Positions 39,608-56,027 of a stretch of 64,000 nt of DNA are shown one piece after another. Position numbers and translations under genes: made by a program. The stretch comes from Phaeotremella fagi (lineage: Eukaryota > Basidiomycota > Tremellomycetes > Tremellales > Phaeotremellaceae). The notes beneath the pieces were generated by a model. That model had not been told where the DNA came from. It did not search any database and saw only the letters and a program-made list of their open reading frames with translations. Position 1 is the stretch's first letter; every line of letters begins with the position of its first letter. Where the stretch lies: positions 682,001-746,000 of the forward strand of contig BCHU01000008.1 in assembly GCA_001599715.1 (NCBI GenBank), written 5' to 3'.

Positions 39608-40980
39608 ATGAACGACAGGTATTTCTGGTCATCCAAAAGTGGAGTTGAGATCAAAGATTTCTTGAAGAAAAACAAAACCTCAATCGTAACTGATGATGAC
39701 ACAAATGTGAGGCCAGTTTCAACTTATTCAACTGACGTTGACAGTGGATATGGGTTCAAAATGTCAATCATACGTCAAATGAAGATCCAGAGAAAGATGG
39801 TTCACATCCTGAGACTCTAGCTGCAGCGAATCGTATCAGTAGGTCAAATGATTGAACGAATTCAATTCTTATCGTTATAGTGAACGATCTCGTTAATCAA
39901 CTTCGACACATCGAAGTGAGTCATCAAATTCCACTTTACAGATTCCATCGATGCTGAAGAAACCTATTAGGAAGACAACGATATCCCAGTTCGAGCTAAG
40001 AAGGGCACAAAAAGCAAGAAAATGGTTCGCGATGAAACTCTGGCAGAGGTTACCAAAGAATTGAAGGAATTGAGTTTGACTTCAAAGTGGACTTGTGGGA
40101 AATGGTGAGTAGAAAGGCTGTTTAGGTATCACAACTGATTTCTGAACTATTGTAGGCTACTCTTCCCTCGACATTCTGACGTTGATTCCCTCTGGAGTGA
40201 GCTCGCTGAATCAGTCGCTAATGGACCATTGGGAGAAAGTGGGGTTTTCCTCACCAAAGTTGCGCCTTCAAAGCAGAGTTTGAGCGAAGGTGAAGAACAG
40301 GTAAACTAACTCTGTATCCTCTGAGATGACTCTAGCTAAGCGAATTCAGGGAACGCATTTGATTTGTCTGTACATGGAGAACATTTATGATCTGAAAATC
40401 GTTCGAAAAGTGAGTCTACCTATCTTTCATCATCACTGACCACTTCAGGTTCTGGAAACTCTTCTGACTCAACACGGAGCTGAACCATCTGCAGCCAAAT
40501 CTGATCTCTACACTTTGGCAGGTATAGATTCATCACATTCTAGTAAACTACGATCATCAATTTGGCGTCCAACAGAGGTTATTGAAGGTGGAGTTGAGGC
40601 TATCAAGGTTTGTGTATCAACAGTCACGTTAATTTGGTACTGATCGTTGGTTTAGGCCTTGAAAGCTCAACATGCTAAGAAGAATCGGGATTCGGAAGGG
40701 AAAAAGGGAAAAGTTGACAGGGATGGATTTATACTAAGTGATTCTGAAGACGAGAAGATTTCAGAGAGTAAGAAAAGAAAGGCGGCCAGTCCTTCGGTCA
40801 TTGATCAACTCAAATCTGGGAGTGTTAAGAAGACAGCTGAATCGGTTCCTGGTAAAGGGGATAAGAAACGTTCTCAAAATGCTGCGTGAGTTTATGTCAT
40901 TCAGATCGTTCACTGACAATGAATGTAGTATCCAATATAAAGATGACGATATCTTCGCCAGTCCATCTGATAGCGACTGA
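39608..40980 (+). CDS. DUF1917 / Bles03-like protein with charged C-terminal tail
   Basis: Exons 39608-39706, 39745-39838, 39881-39915, 39971-40104, 40156-40300, 40350-40409, 40449-40607, 40656-40885, 40929-40980; 335 residues. The N-terminus (YFWSSKSGVEIKDFLKKN, WIWVQNVNHT) and core (WTCGKWLLFPRHSDVDSLW, NGPLGESGVFLTKVAP, HLICLYMENIYDLKIVRKVL, KSDLYTLAGID) match the DUF1917 family (human C11orf68/Bles03), whose fold resembles eIF4E; its function is unknown. After the core a Lys/Asp/Ser-rich tail (~75 residues, with DRDGFILSDSEDE and nuclear-localisation-like SKKRK) extends the protein beyond the minimal family. The acceptor at 39970 was chosen over 39941 because the latter leaves an in-frame TAG. 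Confidence 0.8.
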
Positions 40981-41224
40981 TTCATGGTTCTACAAATCCC
41001 AATCATAACACCTCCAATATTCGTTACAACCCATACCTCGCATGTCTATACTCATCTACCCGATATATTCGTACATACATCAAAACTATACACATAATGT
41101 AATACACGATATCATGTTTCAACCAATGTATTCTACACATAATCTTCTCAGACATCCAATGATCTGTAGCTCAGTTTCGACGACACATTCTAAATTTCAT
41201 CAATTCATTTCTAACGTCTTCAAC

Positions 41225-45397
<4,173 letters not shown>

Positions 45398-46015
45398 TTT
45401 TGATGGGTGTTCTTTGGAATGACTTGGTAGAACAGGTGATAGATGATTGCAATGTGTTGACTTCCTTTCTGATACACCTGGTTCTTGGTTACTCGTTAGA
45501 TTTTGGCTATAATCTTGAAACGTTGCAACGGTGGTTTGTTGATTGGTCAACAACTGCGATCTCAGAAACAGGGTTACCAAACGCCAAATGAGGCTTTACC
45601 CGCCTAGCTCTGGCTCACGTACAACCCTTTTCACAATATCAGCCATGTTGAGCCTGGTCAATATCGAAATCTTGAGATCAACAAGGTAGAACCATTGCAT
45701 GGGTACAGTATTTATCTCCTTCAATATATATTGTCATCACCAGAACCAATCACCCTCACTACCGTCATAACAAAAAAAACAAAAGAACCAAAAAAGTAAA
45801 CAGGAACTGAATCGAAGGATGAAATTAACTATTAACTGAGTCTCGTGGAAAAGGGAGGTGGGGAGATCGAAGGAGACATAAAGGAGTGATGGTACAATCT
45901 GTGAAAAAACATGTATCCTCGAGTGACATTATTTATCCACAAAATAAACGGAACATGAGGGGAAATAAGGAATATATATTTATGTATGTTGTTTTATTAT
46001 CGGGTTTCTTGTGGT
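45398..46015. other. Intergenic region (618 bp)
   Basis: Promoter and leader of chitin synthase plus 3' flank of the MHYT gene. The frame upstream of the chitin synthase ATG stays open for ~60 codons but contains no earlier ATG. Purine-rich at 45770-45870. Confidence 0.5.
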
Positions 46016-49000
46016 TTAGTAATCGATACCATCGAGGATGTGAGCACCATCAGCACGTTCGAGTGTACGCATTGATCTACCGTACCAACTAAATTTATAT
46101 GTCAGTTGTTGAACTCGTATCAAAGTCTCAAAAAGACCACTCACCCATCAGTCTTATTTCTAATACCTGCATAAACAGGTGCACCATGTTCGTCATGTTC
46201 ACCCAAAGCGCTTAAAGTCAAACGATCACGTTTATCCAAATGATCACCAGATGTGACTGATTCAGCGACTTCTCTGGGAGAATATGGATCCTTCTCCATA
46301 TCGTTGTCACCAATCTCAGAGATGGTGTTGGGTGAAAGAGCAGCTAATTCAGATCCACGTCTTGCACTGGCCACATCGACGATTAATCCTTTAGCCAATT
46401 TTGAAGTTCTAGCGTTCCATCGACTAACACCAGATTCAGTGAATGGGTTACCTGGTTCTTCACCGTTCTCAGTGATCATTCCACCACCAGTCTTGTAACC
46501 TTTATCGACAGCTGCTAATTCACCAGCGACATCTGTTGGAACGAGTGGATAAACTTTACCAAGTTCTGCAGTGGTTGATTTACAGTAATCGGCGAAACCT
46601 TTTGATCTGAGGATCATGGCTTGGGATTTGGAGAACAAACTGAATGGAGTGTAGACGAATGGTGCTGGTGGTTTATCGGATTCGTGACGACCTGATTGAA
46701 GACCTGGTGCTTGAACACCTGATGCACGAGATTGGACTGGGGTAAGTCGAACTTCAGGTGATGGAAGGATAACCTCGAGAACGATCATTTGAGCAGGGGC
46801 TTTATCGTCGTGTTCACTAGTTGGTAATTCTAAAATTTCTGGGGACAGTCGAGCAATGGTTTGAAGGGATGGCCAACATCGAAGTGCAGTGGTTAAAGCT
46901 TCGATGGCGACGGCGACGGCAGCTTGGAATTCGTATAAACTCTCGTCGTAATCGTCTGAAGCTCCTGAATGAGTTGAACCAGCATCTGAAGCGTTGGCGC
47001 GATGAACTTCGTCGTTACATTTCTTCAAGAAATCGCCCATGGAGAGATTACTGCATTCCCGAACCCATGCTCTCATGGATGCTGAAAGTGGGTAACCAAC
47101 TTCTGGAAGACGATAGGCGGGGATCTACATGTTAGCTTAATCTTCATAATCAAAACTCACCTGGTGACGAGCAAAGTTGTAAACCAAAACATCGAGTCCT
47201 TGACTACTACCAGTTGGACGAACACCGAACAAACCAAGATAAGCACCACCAGTTTGAACAACGGGTCTTGTACCTCTCTTAGCATAGGTTTTACAGGCAG
47301 ACAAGAAAACATCCATTTCAGGTTTGCTTACACCCATGTGATCAGCTAAAGCCTTTGAGAAGAAACGTGTTTCAGCCATACGGTAACCTCTTGCCGTGTA
47401 ACTTTCAACGGTGTCTGAGATACCACCACCAAGATGACCTGATTTATCTTCCACTTTACCTGAACCAATTTCTCTAACGACGAAAAGCATGACACCTTCA
47501 GAGTTGTGTAGACGAAGTGTGATACCGTGAATTGAACTTTCGTCGTCACCCTTGAATTTACCTTCTTCGAGATCACCTTTTTCTTTATCTTCGATATCAG
47601 GCAATTTGGTACCGGTAGTCAATACTCGATCAAACATGACACCAAGTGATTCGACTGATAGATCAAGTTGTTGAGCGAGAAGTACAGAGGCTTCAACGAA
47701 ACGAGAACGGAATAAAAGTGTTTCCCAGGTGGATCGAGGAGTGACTCTGTCGTTTGAAGTTGGAGTCTTGTATTTTCCTTTTTGACGTTCAGCAAAGGAA
47801 GCAAGGATACGGGGGACGAATGGGGTAACGAGAGACCAGTTGAAAGAGAGTTGGTACAACCATTGGAATGTTGGTTGACGTGGATCAAGTTCACCAAGCA
47901 CACGCTAAGAGGTGAGTTATTGATTCCATACAATTGACTTACGACTAGATCAGCATCAGTTTGAATAACCTGCATTGGAATGGTACCATCATTCTTGACA
48001 AGGAGTTTACCGGATTTATCGAAAGCGGCACTGGCGATAACGATATGTCTAGCCTTTTGACGAATATCTCTCTTGATCATGAGATCGATAATGGCGAAAG
48101 CGATGGAAAGTGCGATGATACAAGCGCACATGACGGAGATAGCTGGGAGTCAGTGAGTTTTTCATCATGTCAACTTACCAATTGTCAAACGGGTACTTTG
48201 GTCACTACCACTAGCAAGATCATCGGGTACAGCACCAACTTTAGCATAGTAAGAAGTTCCACCGAGACCCAAATAGTGCATACTGAAAGTTAGTCACAAT
48301 TTTCACGATCGAACATACCCGCAAACAGCGACAGCAAGGAAAATGGCACAAGCACCACGTTTCCAGAAAGAATCTTGCCATTGAGAACGGAATCTGAAGA
48401 AGAGGATGAGAGCGACGGTCGCAGCGACACAAGCTAGAATGAGAGCGAAGACGACGGTAACGGCCTGTATGTGAGTTTTGGAAATGTGATCTTAACTTAC
48501 GCTGTACGAAACGTCGAGATCAGGAAGTTGGAAGGAAGCGGAATAATGCATAAGACCGACTGGATGGTCAGCTTTGTTCTTCAAGACGATTGACTCACTT
48601 GTAAGTCCCAAGAATACACCAGCAACGGTAACACGCCAATATTGGAAATCAGCATCGGAACCCAAAAACCAGAAGGCGAAGACACAAGCGATAAGTGGGA
48701 TAAGAAGCGATAAAGCGGTCATTCCTTTTGAGAACTATCGAGTTTAGCGAATTGAAAATGATAAGGGGACATACGATTAAATACCAAGTAACGTCTGGAC
48801 TAGCTCTAAGTCTGATACTGATCATACTGACGAAATGCATTCCCCAAACGGCGACTGCAGAGAAACAAACGGCTGCGAGGAAGAGGAGAGCATAGTTACG
48901 AAGACCTTTTGATGAGGTTCTTCTTCCAAGGACGAGGAGGGTTGCGTAGGAACCTAAGATGGAGACGATGATTGATGCGACTAAAACACCTGCTTGGGGG

Positions 49001-49135
49001 TTTATGGGGATAGCATGCGAGTTGTAGTAGGTGACTAGGGCTGTTGGATCTGAGAGGGTGTCAGTGAGGTGATATTGATGGGAGAGAGAGAGAGATATTT
49101 CACTAACCGTTGTAGATGTCAGATGGAGGTAACAT
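46016..49135 (-). CDS. MHYT-domain integral membrane protein with large cytosolic region
   Basis: Exons 49135-49108, 49049-48775, 48734-48599, 48559-48501, 48464-48319, 48282-48179, 48142-47943, 47904-47161, 47124-46145, 46088-46016; 914 residues. About seven hydrophobic helices fill residues ~25-260, carrying three motifs spaced ~68 residues apart: WGMHFVSM (~79), GLMHYSA (~148) and GMHYLGL (~215). That arrangement defines the MHYT domain, proposed in bacteria as a metal-binding sensor of O2, CO or NO. The remaining ~650 residues look cytosolic, with folded-looking stretches (RPVVQTGGAYLGLFGVRPTG; PAYRLPEVGYPLSASMRAWV) and acidic linkers, but no kinase, cyclase or GGDEF motif is visible. It may be a fungal membrane sensor (inference). 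Confidence 0.85.
49082..49095. repeat. (GA)7 dinucleotide repeat
   Basis: Seen directly in the first intron of the MHYT gene (pyrimidine tract on the coding strand). Confidence 0.85.
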
Positions 49136-51561
49136 CTTGAGATAGTTGAGTTTGGAAGAACTGAATGATGTTAGTTAAGAGTTAGGATTGATGAGAAGGG
49201 GAAGGAAAAGGAGTGGAAGAAATTCAAGTTAAGGTACGAGGGTGGGTGGGAGTAAGGAGGTAGTAGGTTTTAGTGTGGAATGGATGGATCGATGAATGAT
49301 GGTGCGAAGGAGTAACAAGTAAGATGGGAAGATATTAGATGAGATCTACAGTTCTTCTAGCCCTTTGAGAATAGAGCTAGATATATATGAATACTATACT
49401 GATGAATAGAAACAAGTAATGACGAAAGGATATGAATCGATCATAGATTGATAAAGTTAGGTTTCAAACCGTTCAGAATTGCCATCTATGGGAATGCGAT
49501 GTGAGGAGGAAGAGCCAGAGGAAGCGAGTAGTGAATGTGTTGTTGATGAGCACTCATACACACCCCACCTCTCTCTTACACACCTCAAACAGCACACAAC
49601 TCTTTAATTAATCAATCAAACTGAGGTACCATCAAGTAGCCAGCAGTGAGGACGTCTGATTGATTGATTAAATCGTACTCCTTTGAGTACCCCCCTTTCC
49701 ATCACCATCACCATCATCATCACCAGACAAACTTAAAACGCTCACAACATCTTCATCATCCTCTATTCTGACAAAACAACTTCGACGATGTTGACTCACT
49801 TTGAAATTTACTTAATGCCGTAAACGTCCGTGCTATCTTGATATCGAAAAACTTTGTTTTGATTCCCACTTTCTTCACCCGATTTCTTCAATGTCGATGA
49901 ACTGATTCGAAGTCTTGCTTGATGATGTTGTTGAAACTGATATGTTGATTATCGAAACGAAGAGAAAGATCAAGATCGGTTTGTGTGTGTTATGTTATTA
50001 TCTTGACTTGTTCTGTACCATGGGAAGTGTTGAGAATTATCATGACCCCTCTCACCCTACCATTTGCGGCTATTCAAAAGCCACATTTCATCAATTTACC
50101 CTTATAAAATTGATTCATTTTACTCTAAATCTTAACTTCGTACAGGGTAATCTACTTCAGTTCCTTCGCACGTACTTTTTTATCTGTGCACAACTCGGAA
50201 AGGCTTGGTTAGATATTACGACAAACTAATATTATATTCTTCCCTTCATGCGTGTTATCCGAGGATGTCATGATAATTCATTCCCTTATGGCGTCTTTAA
50301 TCTTGATAAAAGTTTCAGCCACTCCGATAATGATTTTACTCATTTCAGCGGTAAAACTGACGAATATCCTCGGTGGAAGATCAGCGAATGGTCGCGCCTC
50401 TCGGATGCTTAAAGTAAGTCAGTGAACGCAAAAGCACTGATCTACGAGAGAGAATGACTCACCTATTGTTCTTTCTGAAGAACGATTTGAGACACACAGG
50501 TGAATTCTCTAGACTTCGCGGTTGGATCTCATGCATATTCAGATTTTACACGCTATCCGTAACCAATTGAAAGATAAAACTCATGAAGATAATGTAACTG
50601 AAAATTTATCTACCCCTGTTGAAAAGCTTATACACTAATAATCAAAATTTAATGTGTTCATATTGAATATCATGAGCTTTAAGTTAACTTTTCGGCTGAG
50701 AGATTTTAAATGATGATGGATGACCTCGTTCTTTTCACACTCCACTAAAAAGTACCTGGGTGCCTTCAGGACCAGGGGTTTGGTACGGTATACGGTATAA
50801 TTATAAATCTAATCTAAGTATGATTGGGGTACTCTTCAACTGCTTACCTCAATGCTTCTGAGGGTTGCACATAACGATAGGCAGATAGTCACAGTAACTG
50901 AATTGTGAAGGAACGGAGAAGACTGATTCCAAGTTCCATGCACACGGCCATCGTAAAATCTATATCTTTAGTCGTCTTCACGCGTCCGAGTATTTAGGAC
51001 AGCATCCGTCATTGAGAGTGACCGATCTGAAGATGAGGGCTCATCCTGAAGAGATCAAGGTTGCTTTCGATGTCCAGCTAGGTACAGTATTGTGCACAAG
51101 TTAATGACGATTCCTTCCTAGTATTTTCTATCTATAGATAACCTGAAGCTGTATAGCTCAAATCGTTCTCAACTTTTTGCGTGGATACTCAGTTCTCTAC
51201 TACCTATGTAACTTCCTTAATCATTGCTCGAATTGTATTGTATGCATGCATACATGATGGTAACAAACCTGTGTTAAAAGGTGGATCGAATAATGTTATA
51301 TATTTGCTAGAAGAATCGGCTCTCGGTACGAGTAATAACGTGGCCGTTGGTGTAGTCATGACGATGACAATAAGTATGACAGTTAAACTTACCATCAATC
51401 ATCAATCTATCATCACAATTGTTACTTCTTATATAACTTTCTACACAACCCATCTATCTACTGTACTACAAATTAATCAATCCAGCCTCATTCATCTACT
51501 GTAGCAGCACAGCTTAAACATCATCTCATCCCATCACTAGCATCATCATCCGATTGCCACC
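49136..51561. other. Largest intergenic region (2426 bp)
   Basis: Divergent spacer between the MHYT gene and the RING E3 gene. No ORF here has coding character (the longest is ~105 codons and shows no family resemblance), and no tRNA or rRNA was recognised. It contains a CAT-rich microsatellite (~49701-49723), an inverted repeat (49603-49672) and several GTRAGT-like motifs that could belong to spliced leaders. It may hold long promoters/5' UTRs or an unrecognised noncoding RNA. Confidence 0.5.
49603..49672. repeat. Inverted repeat, 16-bp arms
   Basis: Arms 49603-49618 and 49657-49672 are reverse complements with one mismatch (15/16), separated by 38 bp; AT-rich. Could form a hairpin or be a paired binding site. 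Confidence 0.7.
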
Positions 51562-53607
51562 ATGCCTCCAGCTCCAGATCCATTCTGGATATGTCATGAA
51601 GTGAGTAAACAATCCACCACTCCCAAATCAATCCCAACACTAAAGTGACTCCCAGTGTCATGCTCAAATGCGTCCAATGATGGTAAGTCCCCCTTATCGT
51701 TCAACAGAAACTAAAAACCCAAAAGGCCGATGGCCGTGCATTATGCGCATCATGCGGTGGAGAATTCATTGAAATAGTAAGTCCATCCCAATTTCATTTC
51801 CAAAACCCAAAAACCTAACCAGCCCCAACCAGCTTGATCCAGAGATAAATCCAGATCCAGAATTCGAGCTTCCACCTGCACCACCTGTCAGACCTAGAGC
51901 TCCTTCAGCACACGACCAAACTGGATCCGGATATCATGGATCACCATTTGGTAATCAAACCAATACCAACACCAATTCCAGAGCACACGATCCTTCAGCT
52001 GGTTTGGGAGGATTATTCGATCTCCTGAATGGTGGTCATGGTAATTCCAACTCCAACGCAACTGGATCTGGATCTGGATCTGGATCAAGAAATCCACAAC
52101 AACAGGCCAATGGAAATAATAACGGAATGAGAACTTGGAGATTCGATTTACCTGGTGGTGGATCAGGTGGGATCTCTTTTGGAACTGCTTCCTTTGGTGG
52201 GAATGGATTTGGTGGAAGTGGATTTGGTGCGTTTGGAGGTGGTTCTGGTGGGAACGGTTTCGGTAATGTTCATGCTGGTCGTGAACAGGATGGTGGATTG
52301 GAGGAGTAAGTCCATAGATGTTGGTAATTAGAATTTGGGGCTTAATTCCTCGATAGCTTTTTTCCAGCATTTGCAGCACCTCGTCCTCCTGGAGCTGGAA
52401 ATCGACCCCAGTCTCCAGATGATATCATGAACCCACAAGATTTGGTATGTCCACGAATACAGAGTTTTTTATATTTTTCTAACATCCTGATCTAGCTCTC
52501 CGCTCTGATGTCTATAATAGGAGAACAGGGTGGTAATGCAAGAGCTTTCGGACCTGGATCATCAAACATGGGAGATTATGTCATGACACAACGTGAGTTT
52601 TTTAGTCACGTCACTTTTATTGACGGGTTTAAGAGGGATTCGATGATGTGTTGGAAAGGTTGATGGCTGCCGCTGGACCTCAGGGACCTACACCTGCTTC
52701 AGATGTCGTTATTGAAGGTTTACCGAAATTCGTTTTGGACGAGAAGAGATTAAGTGAGTTGTGAGGATTTGTCCTTGGGTTGATCAATTGACTGATCAAA
52801 ATTTAGATGAAAGTCAATTTAAAGATTGTCCTGTATGTAAAGACGATTTCACAGTCGGCGAAGAGGTCATGCAGATTCCTTGTCGGTAAGTTGTTCTCAT
52901 TATGGAAACAGAAAATGTTTAACTCGTTACAGTCATATATTCCATCCTGATTGTATTCAACCCTGGTTAAAAGTTAATGGATCGTGTCCAGTTTGGTAAG
53001 TGGTTTTTTGACTTGATGATTTATTGATCTAATCCATGAACATAGTCGATTCTCTCTAGTACCTGATGATGCGAATCGACGGACTACTCAACCACAAGCA
53101 ACCGGAGATGGGACGAGGAATACAGAATCTGGTGGTAGCGGGATCGCAGGTTTCCTTCAAAGAATGTTTGGAGGCGGTGATCAACCCAACAATACCGGTA
53201 CTTCATCAACAACGAATCAATCAGAACCATCGAATCCACCAGTGGTACCCAATCCTGCTACAGGATCGTCCACAAGTTCAAACGTGCCTACATCTTCATC
53301 TACGATACCACGTCGTGATAGTCAAAACGAAACTCGAAACGATCCGCGAACATCAGCATCACCTGAACGATCTCAACGACCTGAAGTAGATGAAGTTCCA
53401 GCTCCGACTTATAGTTCAGCTATACCTGCAGATTACAGGGAGAGACATTTACGTCGTGAGAGGGAAGAAGCTAGTCGGACGCGAGATGGACAAAATGGTG
53501 GATCGGAACGGAGGTCTGAGGATGGGTTTGGGTGAGTTCTTTTACCGTTTAACCTTTGATTACGTCCTGGACACTGATGGGTATGCAGGTACGATGATTT
53601 GGACTAG
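51562..53607 (+). CDS. RING-H2 E3 ubiquitin ligase (RNF115/RNF126-like)
   Basis: Exons 51562-51600, 51656-51682, 51726-51776, 51833-52305, 52357-52444, 52496-52592, 52634-52753, 52807-52885, 52933-52995, 53046-53531, 53589-53607; 513 residues. The N-terminal zinc ribbon has two CxxC pairs (WICHEC, LCASCGGEF, residues ~9-37). A Gly/Asn/Ser-rich linker leads to a helix (FDDVLERLMAAAG) and the RING-H2 finger CPVCKDD...IPCRHIFHPDC...CPVC with eight correctly spaced ligands (~residues 300-340). The tail is Ser/Thr/Pro-rich and disordered. The ribbon-linker-RING order matches the RNF115/RNF126 family, which ubiquitinates membrane and quality-control substrates. The last exon is 19 nt. Convergent with the coiled-coil gene (103 bp). 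Confidence 0.92.
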
Positions 53608-53710
53608 TTGTATTGTTATTCGAATGTTGTATTTGAGGATGAACCAGTTTATGAAAAATAGAATTTACAGACATACATCACAAGATTCTACAAATGATTG
53701 ATAACTAACA

Positions 53711-56027
53711 TTAAACGAAATCTCCATCTTTAGTCCAAATTTCAGCTGTCGCTAGACTGAGAAGGATCGATTCAGGCTATACATCATAGGATCAGTATCA
53801 TATCAACCTTACAGAAACCAAAATACATACAGTCTCAAGAGAACTTTCCCTTTCTTTCCTAAACCTCCTTGGCAAAGGACGATTCTCAATGACAGATTTC
53901 GATAATTGATTTCGTGCTTTGGTGAAAATCAGAGGTTGAGTAGTGGGAAGCTCTTCAACCGGTGTGAACACTATTGAAGAATCAATCTCGGGTGAACTGG
54001 TACCACTCTGATCATCCTCGTCTTCATCCAGATGACCAGCGTTGGTCGGTGTATAAGGTGTAGAAGGGATATCGTGATCCCCACCGAAACCAGATTTGAG
54101 GGGTTCAGAGACTGATCGTCGATGTGAAGGTGGATATATCAGGATTCTGTCGTGTGAGATCTCAGAGGTAGTTGAGAGTAACGATGACGATCTATCCTTG
54201 ATTTGCGAGGTATCGATATGAGGTAAAGGGAGATATCGACTTGGTGGCACTGGGAAACCTAGTTGATTGACGTTGATCAGAGTCGCTGTTGACGTCCTGC
54301 GGGAACTAGCATCGGTTTCCACGAACATCATGAATTGGGGTTTCGAGTGTCTGAAATCGATCCTTGATGCTCGAGTGAGATTCACCGTTACTTCCTCTTC
54401 CATCTCGATCTCGTCTTGACCTATCGATGATACCTTTGAGGGTTCATGACCTTGACCTTCCCCACTGATCACTCTCAAAACTCCACATCGATGTTCCCAA
54501 TCGCTAATCTCAATCTGTCGGATTTGGTCGTTACAGATGAAAATCTGTCGACTGATTCTATCACATTTAGCTAACACCGTTGCTAGATTCCTGACAATCT
54601 CGGCATCACCTCCACCGCCTTCAGAGTTACCCAACTGAAGTAACAACCTATCACGCTGCGAAACCAATTGAACATGTTTCATCTCGAGTGAACGAAGTTC
54701 TTTGATCAACCGTCGATTCTCCTTCCCACTTGTCGATAACAACTCCGAACACAGGATACGGGGTTCCGTCTCCTGAATAGATCGATGAGTGGTTTCGATG
54801 AGATGATTGAATTCTGCTGGTGGGATTTTGTGTTTGAAAATCGGGACAGGGATTGGTGTCCAGGGTATAGGGATGTGAGTTTTCGATTTTGCGGAAAGGT
54901 TCTTCTTGTTGGTACTGGACTTTCGAAGTGGTTTGGAAGTTGGAATCTCGATCTTTGGTCTGATTTTTGGATTCTCGATAACTCCGAATACATCTGAATT
55001 GTTTTCTGAACCCCCTGAAACCGGATGGACATTCACGAGTTCATCAACAGAATGTGAACGTCGATGAACCTTTTTAGTCGAAGTTGAAACTTTCGATAAA
55101 ACCTCTTCAGAAGTAACTTTCTTTATCGGTTTATCGATGATAGGATACCCTTTGACGGTATGATCACTATCATCAGATGGTGAAGCTAACTGTTCAATTT
55201 CACCGTGTTTTGGAATTTGAATCTCTGGAAGTGGTTTGTTCGATGGTGGCGTGAGATTAGTCGTTCGAAGTTGTAAAGCTGCCGGACGTTTTTTGAGATA
55301 CACTTCAATTGGGTCTAGTGGACTTTGGTTTGAAGAGTTCAATGAGGAGGTTTCGGATTTGGAAGGGATGGTTAAAGGTTTTAGGAAGGGTGATCGTCTT
55401 TTAGGTGAGATACTACCTGGACGTTTAACGGGGGGAAAATGAGATTGAGAACCTGTCCTTGAGATCTGTAATGATGATTTCTGATTATATCAGCTATAAA
55501 TCCATTCTTTGATCACCAATAAGTCTACTCACCCTTGGTGGAGTTGATTGAATGAATCTCGTATTTCTTTCACTTGACGACTCTGGGAGTGGTGGTAAAG
55601 GAAGGTTAGGTGGTGGATTGGGAGGTGGATTCAAGCTGTAGATCGAAGTAACCTGACGTGGCTGTTTACTAGGCGATCTCCTTATAGAGATGGGCGATTG
55701 AACAGTCGAATTGGAGGCTGTCCGTTGGTGTTGCTGTTGATGCTGAACAGATGATGATGGAGGGGAGGGTGAAGTTTGTAGAATTGATTTATTCCCGTTC
55801 TGTGAGTTTTTACGTATCAACTTATGTTTATATGCTGAAGGTGGACTCGAAGTCGAATTGGGGGTGGTTATAGGAGTAGCTGTTGATAAAGGAGACGATT
55901 GGAGATGTGAATATGAAAAGGATGATGCAGATGGAGTTACCATGTAGAAAGAAGAAGAAGAAGGATCAGGAGAGGGTGGTTGAGAATTGGATCTTCCTCG
56001 AGAGAAGATCGTCTGAAGAAATGACAT
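53711..56027 (-). CDS. Hypothetical Ser/Pro-rich protein with central coiled coil
   Basis: Not recognised. Exons 56027-55533, 55465-53831, 53776-53711; 731 residues. The ends are low-complexity and rich in SP/TP sites. The centre (~residues 370-460) is predicted helical from its heptad-like pattern (NRRLIKELRSLEMKHVQLVS, then RDRLLLQLG, then LATVLAKCDRISRQIF). A short RRSHSVDEL and an RRSVSEPL site resemble basophilic-kinase or 14-3-3 sites. The C-terminus PESILLSLATAEIWTKDGDF looks like a conserved peptide. No signal or membrane segment. A cytoskeletal or polarity scaffold is one possibility, unsupported by any specific domain. Confidence 0.65.

Noticed and set aside
45398..45580. N-terminal extension of chitin synthase
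   Set aside because: The upstream frame is open but has no ATG before 45397, so it is treated as leader.
49915..50229. 104-codon ORF in the large intergenic region
   Set aside because: Hydrophobic but random-looking, with no conserved motif; expected by chance in 2.4 kb of AT-rich DNA.
51181..51504. 107-codon ORF upstream of the RING E3 gene
   Set aside because: Ile/Thr-rich translation typical of AT-rich noncoding DNA and overlapped by an equal antisense frame.
52004..52379. His/Ile-rich antisense ORF opposite the RING E3 linker
   Set aside because: Shadow of Gly/Asn/Ser-rich coding sequence; the plus-strand gene has clear zinc-finger motifs.
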